A stretch of DNA of 36,289 nt, from the NCBI GenBank assembly GCA_903854805.1, contig CAINXK010000032.1, positions 1-36,289 of the forward strand, written 5' to 3'. The notes beneath the pieces were generated by a model that worked only from the letters and a program-made list of their open reading frames with translations, did not search any database and was not told the origin of the DNA. Shown piece by piece: positions 1 through 8,808 of the stretch. The DNA comes from an uncultured Anaerolineae bacterium (GTDB lineage Bacteria > Chloroflexota > Anaerolineae > Anaerolineales > Villigracilaceae). A program made the translations under genes and the position numbers. Every line of letters starts with the position of its first letter. Position 1 is the stretch's first letter.

Positions 1-1
1 C

Positions 2-1807
2 GTCGGATTTGGGGTACTGCTGAATGTGGGTCTGGAGTGGGCAGCTTTTCGTCCCTTTCGCGGGCGTTCGCGGCTGGCACCGCTGATTGCTACATTGGGC
101 ATTTCTTTCATCTTATTTCAGCTGGCGATGATCTGGCGCACTCACCAGGGCAGTTGGATTGTGGGCGAGCACCGGAGTGTGCCGGGGCTGCCGGAAGTGC
201 CCACAGATGGTATCCCTAACTTTCTGCCAGTTATTAACCTGGTGAAGAGCCTGGGTTTGCCGATCAATGTTATTCTGCGTTTCAATGACCTATTGATTAT
301 CTTGCTGGCTGTAGGCTGCGCGCTGGGGACGTACTTCGTTTTACGTTATACGGTCATGGGGCGCGCCATCCAGGCTTGTATGGAGAACCCGACCCTGGCG
401 CAAATGATCGGTATTGATCTGAATGCCACCATTCGGCGCGCATTTGCGATTGGGGGCTTATTGGCTGGGGTGGCTGCCTTTGTTTTTGCGATTTATTATG
501 GACGTCCTTTTGGACAGAATGGCGCGCAAAGTGGGTTGTTTGCTTTTACAGCTGCCATGCTTGGGGGCATAGGTAATCCGATTGGCGCTCTGGTCAGCGC
601 TCTGCTGTTGGGGGTTTTTTCGGCTTTCAGTGATTACCTGGTCAGTGCAGAATGGACGCCAGTCTTGCTGCTGATTTTGTTGATTGGGTTGTTGTATTTT
701 CGTCCCGAAGGGTTTTTTGGAGAGGGCCAAGCTGATGACAACTCGACGGTTGTGCTGCGGGATGCGCTGATCGCGGACGAGAAGCCCGGCTTGCGGAAGA
801 ATTATGGACTGGCCTGGATTCTGGCAGCCCTGGCGGTTTTCCCGCTATTTTCTGTGCTCTCGGGTCTGGGCTGGCAAATCCTGGCGCGGGGCATTGGTAT
901 TTTTGTTCTGCTGGCGCTTGGGTTAAATATTCTGCTGGGAGTGGCGGGTGTGCTTGATCTGGGCTATGCCGCTGCGTTTGGCGTTGGTGCTTACTGCGCG
1001 GCAATTTTGACTAATCCGTGGGGCTTGTTCAGCACTTTGCTAGCGCATCCGCCGGATTTTTTGCTGATATTTTTTCTCAGCGCGCTATTTGCCGGGTTGT
1101 TCGGTCTGCTCAAGGGTCTTTTGCTGTCTCGGTTGCGTAGCGATTATCTGGCCCTGGCAACGCTGGCGATGGGGCTGCTCGTACCTCGCCTGGTTGTCAA
1201 CCTGAAATTTCTGACTGGTGGAGCGGCCGGGATTTCCGCATTGCCAGCTCCGCAAATATTTGGGGTCTCATTTGCCAGCCCAACAGCTGGCTATTATCTG
1301 GTATTTAGCGTGCTGGCGGTTGTGGGGCTGGCCAGTCAGCGCCTCATCCATTCGCGCAGTGGACGCGCCTGGATGGGGTCCAGCGAGGATGAATTGGCTG
1401 CCAGCGCTCTTGGGGTGGACACTGCCGGTTACCGGTTGTTGGCATTGGTGATCAGTTCTGCACTGGCAGGCGCTGCCGGGGCTTTGTACGCCAGTACTTT
1501 TGCGTATGTAGATCCGGATATCCTATCCTTTCATTGGACAGCCATGCTTCTGACGATGGTCATTCTGGGTGGAGCCGGCAGCGTTACGGGCGTGATGTTG
1601 AGTGCCATGTTGATCATTGGCTACGACAAGGTTTTTATTCCACGATTTTCTACATTTCTGGCCCTGTTCTGGCCAAAGAATTTTTTCATTGGGTCTGTGC
1701 CTGACCTGCGCGGGACCAGCTTTTTCAATTTTGGGATCATTCTTTATCTAACAGTCTTACTGCGCGCGCGAAACCGCAAGGGAAAACAAAAAAATGAGGA
1801 TCTGTGA
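2..1807 (+). CDS. Branched-chain amino-acid ABC transporter permease, LivH-LivM fusion (5' partial)
   Basis: This inner-membrane permease fuses the two halves of a LivHM-type ABC importer for branched-chain amino acids or related small amides. The frame is open to the left edge, so the true start lies outside; a GTG at 26 is only an internal candidate. The first ~240 visible residues match LivH, with the conserved AMLGGIGNPIGA segment and a closing LYFRPEGFFG motif. From about residue 255 a LivM half follows, with LALGLNILLG, the LDLGYAAAFGVGAY stretch, SDYLALATLAMG and GGAGSVTGV. Hydrophobic helices fill both halves. About 60-80 residues of LivH appear to be missing. The fusion keeps both halves in one frame with no stop between them. 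The ATPases and binding protein are not seen and probably lie upstream. The family is certain; the substrate is inferred. Confidence 0.93.
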   Translation, partial: VGFGVLLNVGLEWAAFRPFRGRSRLAPLIATLGISFILFQLAMIWRTHQGSWIVGEHRSVPGLPEVPTDGIPNFLPVINLVKSLGLPINVILRFNDLLIILLAVGCALGTYFVLRYTVMGRAIQACMENPTLAQMIGIDLNATIRRAFAIGGLLAGVAAFVFAIYYGRPFGQNGAQSGLFAFTAAMLGGIGNPIGALVSALLLGVFSAFSDYLVSAEWTPVLLLILLIGLLYFRPEGFFGEGQADDNSTVVLRDALIADEKPGLRKNYGLAWILAALAVFPLFSVLSGLGWQILARGIGIFVLLALGLNILLGVAGVLDLGYAAAFGVGAYCAAILTNPWGLFSTLLAHPPDFLLIFFLSALFAGLFGLLKGLLLSRLRSDYLALATLAMGLLVPRLVVNLKFLTGGAAGISALPAPQIFGVSFASPTAGYYLVFSVLAVVGLASQRLIHSRSGRAWMGSSEDELAASALGVDTAGYRLLALVISSALAGAAGALYASTFAYVDPDILSFHWTAMLLTMVILGGAGSVTGVMLSAMLIIGYDKVFIPRFSTFLALFWPKNFFIGSVPDLRGTSFFNFGIILYLTVLLRARNRKGKQKNEDL

Positions 1808-1867
1808 TCGCGTCCTTGTTTGGATAAAACTGAATTTCGTATATTGAAAAGTTATGCCGGTAACACA

Positions 1868-1876
1868 TGCTAAAAT
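1868..1876 (+). promoter_or_regulatory. Extended -10 promoter element TGCTAAAAT
   Basis: The sequence TGC-TAAAAT lies 78 bases before the ATG at 1955 in the 147-base spacer after the permease gene. It fits an extended -10 (TGn plus five of six -10 bases). The only -35-like hexamer, TTGAAA at 1844-1849, is 21 bases away, which is too far for normal spacing. Similar TGn-TAnAAT words occur at 6969 and, on the minus strand, at 34815-34823. Confidence 0.4.
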
Positions 1877-1954
1877 AGGGCGGTATTCCCGGATGCAGCT
1901 CAATCGCAGCCCGTGAACTGTAATGGAAAGAATCCTGGTGTAAAAAAGGTTTCA

Positions 1955-3394
1955 ATGGCAAAAAAAGTATTCATTTCGGCTGATCATGGCATGGCTCTTA
2001 TTTATTTTCTGCAGAGCGACCTCATCGCAAGTCTGCTGGCGGCTGGCACAGAAGTCATCGTACTGACCGATGATGACATCAAGGAACGGATTTCAGCACA
2101 ATTTTCGCGTCCTGGGCTGACGATTGAAGGCCTGCGTTTAAACCAGGCTAATAACTATTTTCAAAAGGTGGATAATCGCCGCCAATGGCTGCTGGCTTAT
2201 CTGCGGCGTGTGGGTGGGTCGTGGCGAATTAATGGCGAGGCACAAATTAGCCACATCTGGGAAGTTTGGGCTGAAAACTCATGGAAGTTCCGCTTGGGGG
2301 TTTGGGTGCCGGCCGCGTTGGCGACCCTGGTGCTGCGTTCGAGCCGCGCCGCCCGAAAAGCCCTGGTGCGTGCACAAACTAAATTTACACCGAACTTGTA
2401 CGCAGATCTATTTGAGAAATATAAACCAGATCTGGTGATCGCCTCGACCCCGGGCTGGCGGATCGACCGTTATCTGCTGCGCGAGGCTGCCCAGCGTGGA
2501 ATTGAATGCATGACAGTCATCGTTGGTTGGGATAACCCGTCCAGCTATGCTGTGCCTGGTGCGCCGGTGGATTGGGCTACGTGCTGGTCGCAGGAACAGA
2601 AGGACGAGCTGGTCTACGGTTCTGATTGGGATCCGGAACGGGTAAATATTGGTGGGATCCCATCTTATGATGGGTATTTTCGCAAGAGCTGGCAACTGCC
2701 TCGTGATGATTATTTCCGTTTGCATGGGCTGGATCCGGCGCGGAAGTTGATCTCGTATGCCTGCAGTTTTGTGCATTTTGCGCCCAACTACCCGAACGTG
2801 GAAGCCCTGGCACGATTGGTCTCTTCGGATGAATTATCTGAGCCGAGTCAACTTTTGGTGCGTTTGCACCCCAGTCATTTTCAAGATAAGCCCCGGATTT
2901 TTGCCGACGAGCGTGAAAAAATCCATGCTTTAGAGCAGAAATACCCGCATGTGCATGTTGTTCGCCCGGTGGCATTGGGCGGTTCGTTAGGCTATTACGG
3001 TGGCGAAGACATGGATGAGAAGTCATCCATGATGGCGTATTCGGATGTGTTTGTAACGGTCTATTCAACCATGGTGGTGGAAACAGCCGTGCACGATACG
3101 CCGATCGTGGCGGCAGTTTTGGATGTGCCCGGTGGCTGGAACGTGCCGGGCAAGTTCTCACTTTCACTTAAAGAAATCGGTAATTGGCCAACCCATAAGC
3201 GTTTTCGTGAGGCAGGCGCCGGGCGAGTGGCAGCTGATGAAGCCCAGCTGCGCGAGGTATTGAATGCCTATTTGCTTGATCCGGGGTTGGACGCTGGCGA
3301 GCGCAAGGCCTTTATCGAAAAAGAGATTACTTATACGGATGCGTCTGCTGGTAAGAGGACAGCGGATTTTATTCTGAAAGTGTTGGAAAAATAA
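1955..3394 (+). CDS. GT-B-like surface-carbohydrate protein (CDP-glycerol transferase/capsule-synthesis style)
   Basis: A 479-residue soluble protein, probably a cytoplasmic glycosyl- or polyol-phosphate transferase. The N-terminus opens with a Rossmann-like strand (KKVFISADHG), followed by a first domain of about 200 residues. The second domain carries RLHPS (around residues 302-306) and YSTMVVE (around 370-376). The same pair, an HP loop and an S/T-x(3)-E helix, binds the nucleotide donor in capsule-synthesis, CDP-glycerol transferase and related GT-B folds. An upstream in-frame ATG at 1913 would add 14 residues, but the ATG at 1955 has an AAGG five bases ahead and begins right before the first beta strand. 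The gene stands alone between the permease and the GH1 spacer and is distantly like the 33190-34806 product in its C-terminal motifs. Acceptor and donor are unknown. Confidence 0.6.
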   Translation: MAKKVFISADHGMALIYFLQSDLIASLLAAGTEVIVLTDDDIKERISAQFSRPGLTIEGLRLNQANNYFQKVDNRRQWLLAYLRRVGGSWRINGEAQISHIWEVWAENSWKFRLGVWVPAALATLVLRSSRAARKALVRAQTKFTPNLYADLFEKYKPDLVIASTPGWRIDRYLLREAAQRGIECMTVIVGWDNPSSYAVPGAPVDWATCWSQEQKDELVYGSDWDPERVNIGGIPSYDGYFRKSWQLPRDDYFRLHGLDPARKLISYACSFVHFAPNYPNVEALARLVSSDELSEPSQLLVRLHPSHFQDKPRIFADEREKIHALEQKYPHVHVVRPVALGGSLGYYGGEDMDEKSSMMAYSDVFVTVYSTMVVETAVHDTPIVAAVLDVPGGWNVPGKFSLSLKEIGNWPTHKRFREAGAGRVAADEAQLREVLNAYLLDPGLDAGERKAFIEKEITYTDASAGKRTADFILKVLEK

Positions 3395-3834
3395 AGCTAT
3401 TCAGCTCAAATCCAGAATTGGAATTGGGTCTGTTGGGCAGAAATCAGGACAATCACGGTAAAATTGGATAGCAGGGTGTAAGCTTTGATGGTTTATTTTG
3501 AGGCAAAGCGAGCACTGCAAATATTAAATGGCAAAGACTACCAGAAACCGGAAATGGTTAGCAAGATAAGTTCTCGCCACCATTATTAAGGTTTTCCCCT
3601 GCGGTTGTTAAGCCCGATAACCAGGACCCTCCCGCGGCACCTGCCCCTGGCAGTGAGAGAAAGCTGTTTCCCTCGTGGCTGGCTTGCCGTGCGCCCAAAA
3701 CGAGAGTGAAAACTCCGTTTGTGGGGAAAACTAACAACTACGTCAGACTGGAAAGATCTGCTGCCGGGTTCCTTATTTTCAACCGATAAAAATCTTTTCT
3801 GGACCGTAACAAGACTGAATTTTTGGAGACACAC
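3395..3834 (+). other. 440-base intergenic spacer before the GH1 gene
   Basis: I see no convincing gene here. A minus-strand reading frame from 3843 to 3586 gives an Arg/Ser-rich peptide with no recognisable domain, and I do not support it. The spacer begins with a tandem GAATTG (3415-3426). It holds a TAAAAT word at 3459-3464, which could serve as a -10, and a potentially branched RNA at 3623-3773 that is listed separately. Confidence 0.5.
3623..3773 (+). ncRNA. Candidate structured RNA or leader upstream of the GH1 gene
   Basis: By eye, this stretch can form a closed multi-branch fold. The outer helix pairs 3623-3629 (AGGACCC) with 3766-3773 (one bulged T), followed by GGCA 3636-3639 with TGCC 3762-3765. 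Inside are a CTGCC/GGCAG hairpin (3641-3653) and a TTTCCC/GGGAAA helix (3667-3672 with 3724-3729). That helix encloses two arms: CGTGGC/GCCGTG (3674-3691, two wobble pairs) and a nine-pair arm at 3698-3720 with one bulged A and a GAAA tetraloop. The GNRA-type loop occurs only when the plus strand is read, which favours a leader of the GH1 gene. I cannot match it to a known riboswitch class, and no folding energy or conservation was computed. Confidence 0.3.
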
Positions 3835-5160
3835 ATGAATCAAGCGATTATTCGTTTTCCACGTGGTTTTTTATGGGGTACCGCCACTGCCGCACACCAG
3901 GTGGAAGGCAACAATACAAATAATAACTGGTGGGCATGGGAGCAGCAGGAAGGGCACATCCTGCAGGGGCACAAATCTGGGCTGGCCTGTGATTGGTGGG
4001 GCGGGCGCTGGAAGGAAGATCTTGACCGTGCCGCTGAGACCGGGCAAAATGCGCACCGCTTCTCGATTGAGTGGAGTCGTATTCAACCTGGGCCCGATCA
4101 ATGGGACGAATCTGCGCTTGAGCGCTACCGGGGCATGCTGCGGGGAATGCTGGAGCGTGGACTGATGCCGATGGTCACTTTGCATCATTTTAGCAATCCA
4201 ATCTGGCTTGAAGAGCAAGGCGGTTGGGAGAATGATGACACACCGGCTAAGTTTTCCGTGTTTGTTCGCAAAGCGGTTGAAGCGCTGAAGGAGTATGTGT
4301 CGTATTGGGTGACAATTAACGAGCCTAACGTGTATGCTTACGCTGCTTATAGTGAAGGTCAGTTTCCACCCGGCAAAAAGGATATAAATGCCGCCTTTCA
4401 TGTCATGGTAAACCTGGTACGCGGGCATGCCATGGCTTACAAGGTCATTCATGGGCTGCAACCCGAGGCGCGGGTTGGCTTATCGATGAACTACCGTTCG
4501 TTGTTTCCGGCGACAAACTCACCCCTGGATAAATTCGTTGCCAAAACTCAATCCGCCATTTTCAACGATCTGTTTCCATCAGCAGCGAAAGATGGCAGGG
4601 TGCGGCTGCCTTTCCGGACAGTTAATATTCCTGAAGCAGCCCGGACCCAGGATTTCCTGGGCGTAAATTATTATTCTCGTGACCAGGTTTCCTTCGACAT
4701 CACGCGCGGCGCGGCTCTTTTTGGGAATATGCGCTACCCCAAGGATGCTGATTTGAGTTCGACCGGTTTCATTGCAAATGAGCCGGATGGATTTCATGAA
4801 GCGCTCAAATGGGGCTTGCAGTTTAATGTGCCGATGATCGTTACCGAAAATGGCGTGGAAGACCACGAAGATAAAATGCGCCCACGTTATATTGCACAGC
4901 ACATCCAGCAGATGTGGCGGGCAGTTAATTATAATTGGCCGGTTAAAGGCTACTTTCACTGGTCTTTGGTAGATAATTTTGAGTGGGAACGAGGTTGGAC
5001 TCAACGGTTTGGCCTGTGGGGCCTGGATGTTGAGACCCAGGCGCGCATCCGGCGCCGGTCGGTTGATCTATATGCCGATATTTGTAAGCAGAATGGTCTA
5101 TCCAGCGAAATGGTAGAAAAATACTGTCCAGAGGTTATGCAAAAAATTTTCCCCGATTAA
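3835..5160 (+). CDS. Glycoside hydrolase family 1 beta-glycosidase
   Basis: A 441-residue retaining beta-glycosidase of family GH1, the usual length for the (beta/alpha)8 barrel. The acid/base glutamate is in TINEPN (E163) and the nucleophile in IVTENG (E338). Other family marks are FLWGTATAAHQVEG near the N-terminus, FSIEWSRI, LHHFSNPIWL and the C-terminal DNFEWERGWTQRFGL substrate loop. The ATG at 3835 is chosen because GGAG lies six bases upstream; an in-frame TTG at 3823 would add only four residues. No signal peptide is seen, so the enzyme should be cytoplasmic and act on imported beta-linked di- or oligosaccharides. Beta-glucosidase or beta-galactosidase activity cannot be told apart from motifs alone. 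It is a single-gene unit facing a convergent membrane-protein gene. Confidence 0.95.
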   Translation: MNQAIIRFPRGFLWGTATAAHQVEGNNTNNNWWAWEQQEGHILQGHKSGLACDWWGGRWKEDLDRAAETGQNAHRFSIEWSRIQPGPDQWDESALERYRGMLRGMLERGLMPMVTLHHFSNPIWLEEQGGWENDDTPAKFSVFVRKAVEALKEYVSYWVTINEPNVYAYAAYSEGQFPPGKKDINAAFHVMVNLVRGHAMAYKVIHGLQPEARVGLSMNYRSLFPATNSPLDKFVAKTQSAIFNDLFPSAAKDGRVRLPFRTVNIPEAARTQDFLGVNYYSRDQVSFDITRGAALFGNMRYPKDADLSSTGFIANEPDGFHEALKWGLQFNVPMIVTENGVEDHEDKMRPRYIAQHIQQMWRAVNYNWPVKGYFHWSLVDNFEWERGWTQRFGLWGLDVETQARIRRRSVDLYADICKQNGLSSEMVEKYCPEVMQKIFPD

Positions 5161-5179
5161 ATATGAGCACTTCAGCTTT

Positions 5180-6625
5180 TTATGAAGCCCACTTTAGCCT
5201 CAATCGCCCGGTAACAATGCCATAAAACAAGCCGAACATCAGACCTTCAATGAGGATGAAAGGCACAAGCGAACAAAAAGGATTGGTGATCAAAGACCTT
5301 CCCAAGTTACCAGTCAATTGTCCTATTAAAAATTGTGGAAATATGGTGCTGTACAAAACAGAGTATTGAAAGGGTCGGAAAGGATCCAACAGGCTGAGAT
5401 TTTTAACCCATGTATCCGGGACAAACAGAGATGTAGCCGCGACTAAAAACATTTGCAATACGGAAAGAATTGTACTGGCGATCAGGAATGGTTTTAATCT
5501 TGAAGCCAGCGAAGCCAGCGGAATTACCAAAAAAAGCATGATAGGGGTCAAGTGGCGAATGGCGAATGATTCACCACCCCACCACATATAATACCCAGAC
5601 ATAGTGATGAGCAAGGAGGCTGCCATTCCGAGAGCCATGATTAATTCAGCTTTATATTTTTGTGCTGTTAGCTTTAAATATGGTGGAATGGCAAATAGCA
5701 GCGCCGGAGATTGCCAGAAGATACCCTGGGCGGGATGAATTGTCATGAACAAGAGAACTCGCCAGTTGGGGTAGCCGATTCCCATCAGCCCTTGGGCCAT
5801 GCCCGTGGCGAATTGTTTATCGGTTAGGTGAGAATAGCCACTTGCCAGGGGATTGCGAAATACCAGCTGGTTATAGATGACTGCCGGTAGAACTGCAATT
5901 ACAGAACCCAATCCGATCAACAAAAATGATTTTAAAAACTGCTTGCGTTGAATAGCTTTGAAAAATAGGTATGCCAGCACCCAGATAATTATTAGCGCAG
6001 TTGTATACTCTGTGATGAAGGCGAATCCCATTGTCAGGCCAATCCAAAACAGGGTGCGTTTATTTGGAATTTTACCAGCGCTGTAAGCCCTGAAACCGAG
6101 GAAGAAAGAAGCGAAAATAAACGTGCCGGTGAGGGCATGACTGATAAAAGTTGTGGAAAATGGCCAAAACATGCTGCCGAGTGTGACTGAGATGCTGGCC
6201 CAAAAGGCCGGGCTTGTTTCTCCGGTTATTTTTTGTGCCACAATAAACACTAACAATGCGCCAACGGCAGAAGGCAGCGCGATGCTCAGGATTGAAATTA
6301 ATACTTTAATTTCAATGGCTCCCAGCGCAATCCCCGATAATTTACAAAATGCGTAGATTGGTCCAAAAAATATTACAGCCAGGAAGGATGTGCCGGGGGC
6401 TTTGTCAGAGTAATAGTGGCCATGAAAATAGGATTGATCCCCTGTAAACCATTCGGGTGTATTGTGAAAAGCATCGATGGCCAGTGTTCCTTGATCAATG
6501 ATTGCCATCGTCAGGCCGTAACGGGAGTTGGAATTCCAGTTATTCAGCGAGAAGAAATATGCGTAAGCGCTCAGGTGGATGAGAAAGAAAATAATATTGA
6601 GCAGGTTTGATCGTTTGATTTTCAT
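5180..6625 (-). CDS. GT-C-like polytopic membrane protein (glycosyltransferase 39-like)
   Basis: A 481-residue integral membrane protein with roughly ten to eleven hydrophobic helices and a short basic N-terminus (MKIKRSN). The first external loop holds GTLAIDAFHNTP and then YYSDKAPGTSFL (residues 71-82). An acidic loop followed by an S-D-K-A-P-G type motif is frequent in bacterial GT39/PMT-like proteins that use polyprenyl-phosphate sugars. A later loop has YYMWWGGESFAIRHLTP, also typical of this group. The base composition is visibly more AT-rich than the permease or GH1 genes. It converges on the GH1 gene with only 19 bases between stops and has no close partner gene. Glycosyltransferase activity is an inference from fold and motif; donor and acceptor are unknown. 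Confidence 0.6.
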   Translation of the reverse strand: MKIKRSNLLNIIFFLIHLSAYAYFFSLNNWNSNSRYGLTMAIIDQGTLAIDAFHNTPEWFTGDQSYFHGHYYSDKAPGTSFLAVIFFGPIYAFCKLSGIALGAIEIKVLISILSIALPSAVGALLVFIVAQKITGETSPAFWASISVTLGSMFWPFSTTFISHALTGTFIFASFFLGFRAYSAGKIPNKRTLFWIGLTMGFAFITEYTTALIIIWVLAYLFFKAIQRKQFLKSFLLIGLGSVIAVLPAVIYNQLVFRNPLASGYSHLTDKQFATGMAQGLMGIGYPNWRVLLFMTIHPAQGIFWQSPALLFAIPPYLKLTAQKYKAELIMALGMAASLLITMSGYYMWWGGESFAIRHLTPIMLFLVIPLASLASRLKPFLIASTILSVLQMFLVAATSLFVPDTWVKNLSLLDPFRPFQYSVLYSTIFPQFLIGQLTGNLGRSLITNPFCSLVPFILIEGLMFGLFYGIVTGRLRLKWAS

Positions 6626-7123
6626 TTTGGAGCAAGTATATCAGCGCTGTGCCATTACTTAGAATCAATGTGTAAAATTTGGTAGCAATCGTTTTTTGCA
6701 ATTTCCTGCCTGAGGCCGGCCCAGTGCAGTAAAAACGGTGGATGGATGGCGCACTTCCAGATCGATGAGAATTATTATTTTTGCAGTGAGTCTTGGGCGA
6801 TGGCCTGCTTATCATCCGTAGAATTGTAAAAATGGCGATCAGTTAATACGCATTGGTAGGAATGGGGGATAACGAAGGCCCTCGATTAAATATTGACTCT
6901 TGCCTGGTATTTGCGGTATATAATGAATGTAAGTTGTCTTACGAACCCGGTTTTATGCCGGGCGTAAATGGTAAAATTATCTGATCCTTTATCCGTTTTC
7001 GCTCGGGAATCGCCGATCACAACCATGAAATCCTTCGGGGTTTGATAACTTACTTGGGTATTCATGAGCTGGGTGTGGGTTTTTCCGCGCCGTGGCCGAT
7101 CTCTAAAATAAAAGGTAACCATT
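6626..7123. other. 498-base divergent spacer
   Basis: The spacer separates the minus-strand GT-C-like gene from the lipoprotein-queG operon. I find no supported gene in it. On the plus strand it has TTGACT (6893-6898) followed by TATATA/TATAAT (6917-6924), and a second candidate, the extended -10 TGGTAAAAT, at 6969-6977. A short hairpin lies between them: CCCGG (6946-6950) with CCGGG (6958-6962), extended by ACG/CGT. The 5' untranslated region would be 145-200 bases. No known riboswitch was recognised. Confidence 0.5.
6893..6977 (+). promoter_or_regulatory. Candidate promoters of the lipoprotein-queG operon
   Basis: There are two overlapping possibilities. TTGACT at 6893-6898 with TATATA at 6917-6922 has an 18-base spacer; the neighbouring TATAAT at 6919-6924 would give 20. 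TGG-TAAAAT at 6969-6977 is an extended -10 of the same kind as the word at 1868-1876. Both face the ATG at 7124. The hairpin at 6941-6965 lies between the two. Confidence 0.4.
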
Positions 7124-7717
7124 ATGAAGACAACTATCCTGATCCCTGTGTTTTTGATTATTATACTTATGACTGCTTGCTCTAGCAGTGGGCCTATTAC
7201 ATCTACACCAACTCCAATTGATATAAGCGCACTAAAAACTGCTGCTGTCCAAACTGTTATTGCCAATCTTACGCAGACTGCAATTGCGCAGCCAACCATC
7301 GAACCTACCCAAACACTCACGCCGATACCGGTGGTACCCACTCAAACCGTTACGCCTACAATATCAGGCAGCCCGACTGTAGCGCTGTGCGATAATTCAG
7401 TTTTTATTAACGACGCGTCTGTGCCGGATGGCACCCAGATGACCGCCGGTCAAGCTTTTGTCAAGAGTTGGAAGGTCAAGAATACCGGCGCCTGTTCCTG
7501 GGGAACTACATATCAAATTATTTATGCCTATGGTGAGAAACTAGGCGGTTTGCCGACAGTACTGACTGCCGAGATCCTGCCAGGTAGTGAAGCCGAAATT
7601 TCCATCAATTTGAAGGCGCCTGATAAAACGGGAACGTATAGCGGTTATTGGCGACTTGCCAATAATAATGGCGTGCCTTTTGGGCAAATCTTCACGGTTA
7701 TCATCTCTGTTCCATGA
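7124..7717 (+). CDS. Lipoprotein with Thr/Pro stalk and NBR1-type Ig-like domain
   Basis: A 197-residue exported lipoprotein. A hydrophobic signal (residues 3-16) ends in the lipobox LMTAC, making Cys19 the lipidated residue. A low-complexity Thr/Pro/Gln stalk runs to about residue 85. The C-terminal ~110 residues resemble the NBR1 four-tryptophan Ig-like domain (Nbr1_FW), with FVKSWKVKNTGACSWG, LPGSEAEISI and TGTYSGYWRLANNNG. In bacteria this domain is mostly an extracytoplasmic beta-sandwich found in Chloroflexota proteins; its ligand is not known to me. An AAGG sits about eight bases before the ATG. The stop codon overlaps the start of queG by four bases (ATGA), so the two are translationally coupled even though one product is external and the other cytoplasmic. 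Confidence 0.82.
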   Translation: MKTTILIPVFLIIILMTACSSSGPITSTPTPIDISALKTAAVQTVIANLTQTAIAQPTIEPTQTLTPIPVVPTQTVTPTISGSPTVALCDNSVFINDASVPDGTQMTAGQAFVKSWKVKNTGACSWGTTYQIIYAYGEKLGGLPTVLTAEILPGSEAEISINLKAPDKTGTYSGYWRLANNNGVPFGQIFTVIISVP

Positions 7718-8766
7718 ATTCCGGGCAACTGGCCCTTGATCTCAAACGAAAAGCCCGCCAGCTTGGTTTTACGCTGGCGGGCATTGCCTTGCCCCAGGCG
7801 CCGGTTCATCTCGACGTTTATCTCGGCTGGTTGAATGCCGGGCGACATGCAGGTATGGCTTATCTGGCAGAACAGCGCGCTATTGAAAGGCGAGCTGACC
7901 CGCGGCTGATCCTGCCAGAATGCCGCTCCATTCTTGTGCTCGGATTGCCTTATTCCAATCCGCAGCACAGCAGCCCACCGGAAAGGGATCAGGCAATGCG
8001 CGGGCGGATTGCCGCTTATGCCTGGGGCGCGGATTATCATCTTGTCATACCAGAACGGCTGCAGGAATTGGTTGCTTTTCTGGAAGAGCAGGTGGGTCGG
8101 CCTATTCCCAATCGCTGGTACACTGATACCGGTCCCATTTTGGAGCGTGATCTGGGTATGCGGGCTGGTTTGGGTTGGATTGGAAAGAATACCTGTCTCA
8201 TCAATCCGAGGCAGGGCTCGACCTTTTTTTTGGCTGAAATTCTTTTGGGGATTGAACTGCCACCAGACCAGCCTTATGCTACTGATCAGTGTGGTACCTG
8301 TACGCGTTGCATCGAGGCCTGTCCGACAAGCTGCATCCGGTCTGATCGCACCCTGGATGCAGGTCGCTGTATTTCTTATTTGACGATTGAAAATAAGGCC
8401 AGCATTCCGCAAGAGTCAGGCTTGCTGATGGGTGACTGGGTTTTTGGATGCGATATTTGCCAGATGGTTTGTCCGTGGAATATTCGTTTTGCGCATGCCA
8501 GCGGCGATCAGGCTTTTGCAGCGCGCCCAGGTTTACCCAGGCCGGTTCTAGCTGACGAATTAGCGCTGACAGCCCAGGATTTCAATTTGAAATTCAAAGA
8601 TAGTCCTTTGAAGCGTGCCAAGCGGCGTGGATATTTGCGCAATATTGCCACAGCGGCTGGAAACAGCAAAAATACGGAATTGCTGCCTGCTCTTGAAAAA
8701 GCTCAAAAGGATGAAGAGCCGCTTATCCGCGAGTCAGCGCAATGGGCTCTCGACCAGATGAAGTGA
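7714..8766 (+). CDS. queG: Epoxyqueuosine reductase QueG
   Basis: A 350-residue cytoplasmic enzyme for the last step of queuosine synthesis, reducing epoxyqueuosine to queuosine in the tRNA wobble position with cobalamin and two [4Fe-4S] clusters. The DUF1730 region contains YTDTGPILER, with the proposed catalytic Asp138, followed by GLGWIGKNTCLI. The ferredoxin-like part has C193-x2-C196-x2-C199-x3-C203 and C246-x2-C249-x3-C253, plus Cys219. The C-terminal ~50 residues look like a HEAT-type repeat (LLPALEKAQKDEEPLIRESAQWAL). Length and motif order are standard for QueG. The start overlaps the lipoprotein stop (ATGA). No other queuosine gene is in the window. Confidence 0.97.
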   Translation: MNSGQLALDLKRKARQLGFTLAGIALPQAPVHLDVYLGWLNAGRHAGMAYLAEQRAIERRADPRLILPECRSILVLGLPYSNPQHSSPPERDQAMRGRIAAYAWGADYHLVIPERLQELVAFLEEQVGRPIPNRWYTDTGPILERDLGMRAGLGWIGKNTCLINPRQGSTFFLAEILLGIELPPDQPYATDQCGTCTRCIEACPTSCIRSDRTLDAGRCISYLTIENKASIPQESGLLMGDWVFGCDICQMVCPWNIRFAHASGDQAFAARPGLPRPVLADELALTAQDFNLKFKDSPLKRAKRRGYLRNIATAAGNSKNTELLPALEKAQKDEEPLIRESAQWALDQMK

Positions 8767-8808
8767 GGCCGGTTGGCAGCGCAGGCAGAGCATATTATGG
8801 GGGATAAT

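Noticed and set aside
1877..1925. Cobalamin-riboswitch-like words (GATGCAGCTC and CCCGTGAACTGTAA) before the 1955 gene
   Set aside because: The order recalls part of the cobalamin riboswitch core, but the B12 box (GCCAGGAGACCTGCC type) and the peripheral helices are missing, and the downstream gene has no link to cobalamin.
3586..3843. 85-codon minus-strand frame in the GH1 leader
   Set aside because: The peptide is rich in Arg and Ser without hydrophobic core or motif, has no ribosome binding site, and the stretch is better explained by RNA structure or spacer.
5170..5187. CTTCA/TGAAG hairpin with a T-rich loop between convergent GH1 and membrane-protein genes
   Set aside because: The five-pair A/T-rich stem with the T run in the loop is too weak to call a terminator, and the minus-strand stop codon lies in the loop.
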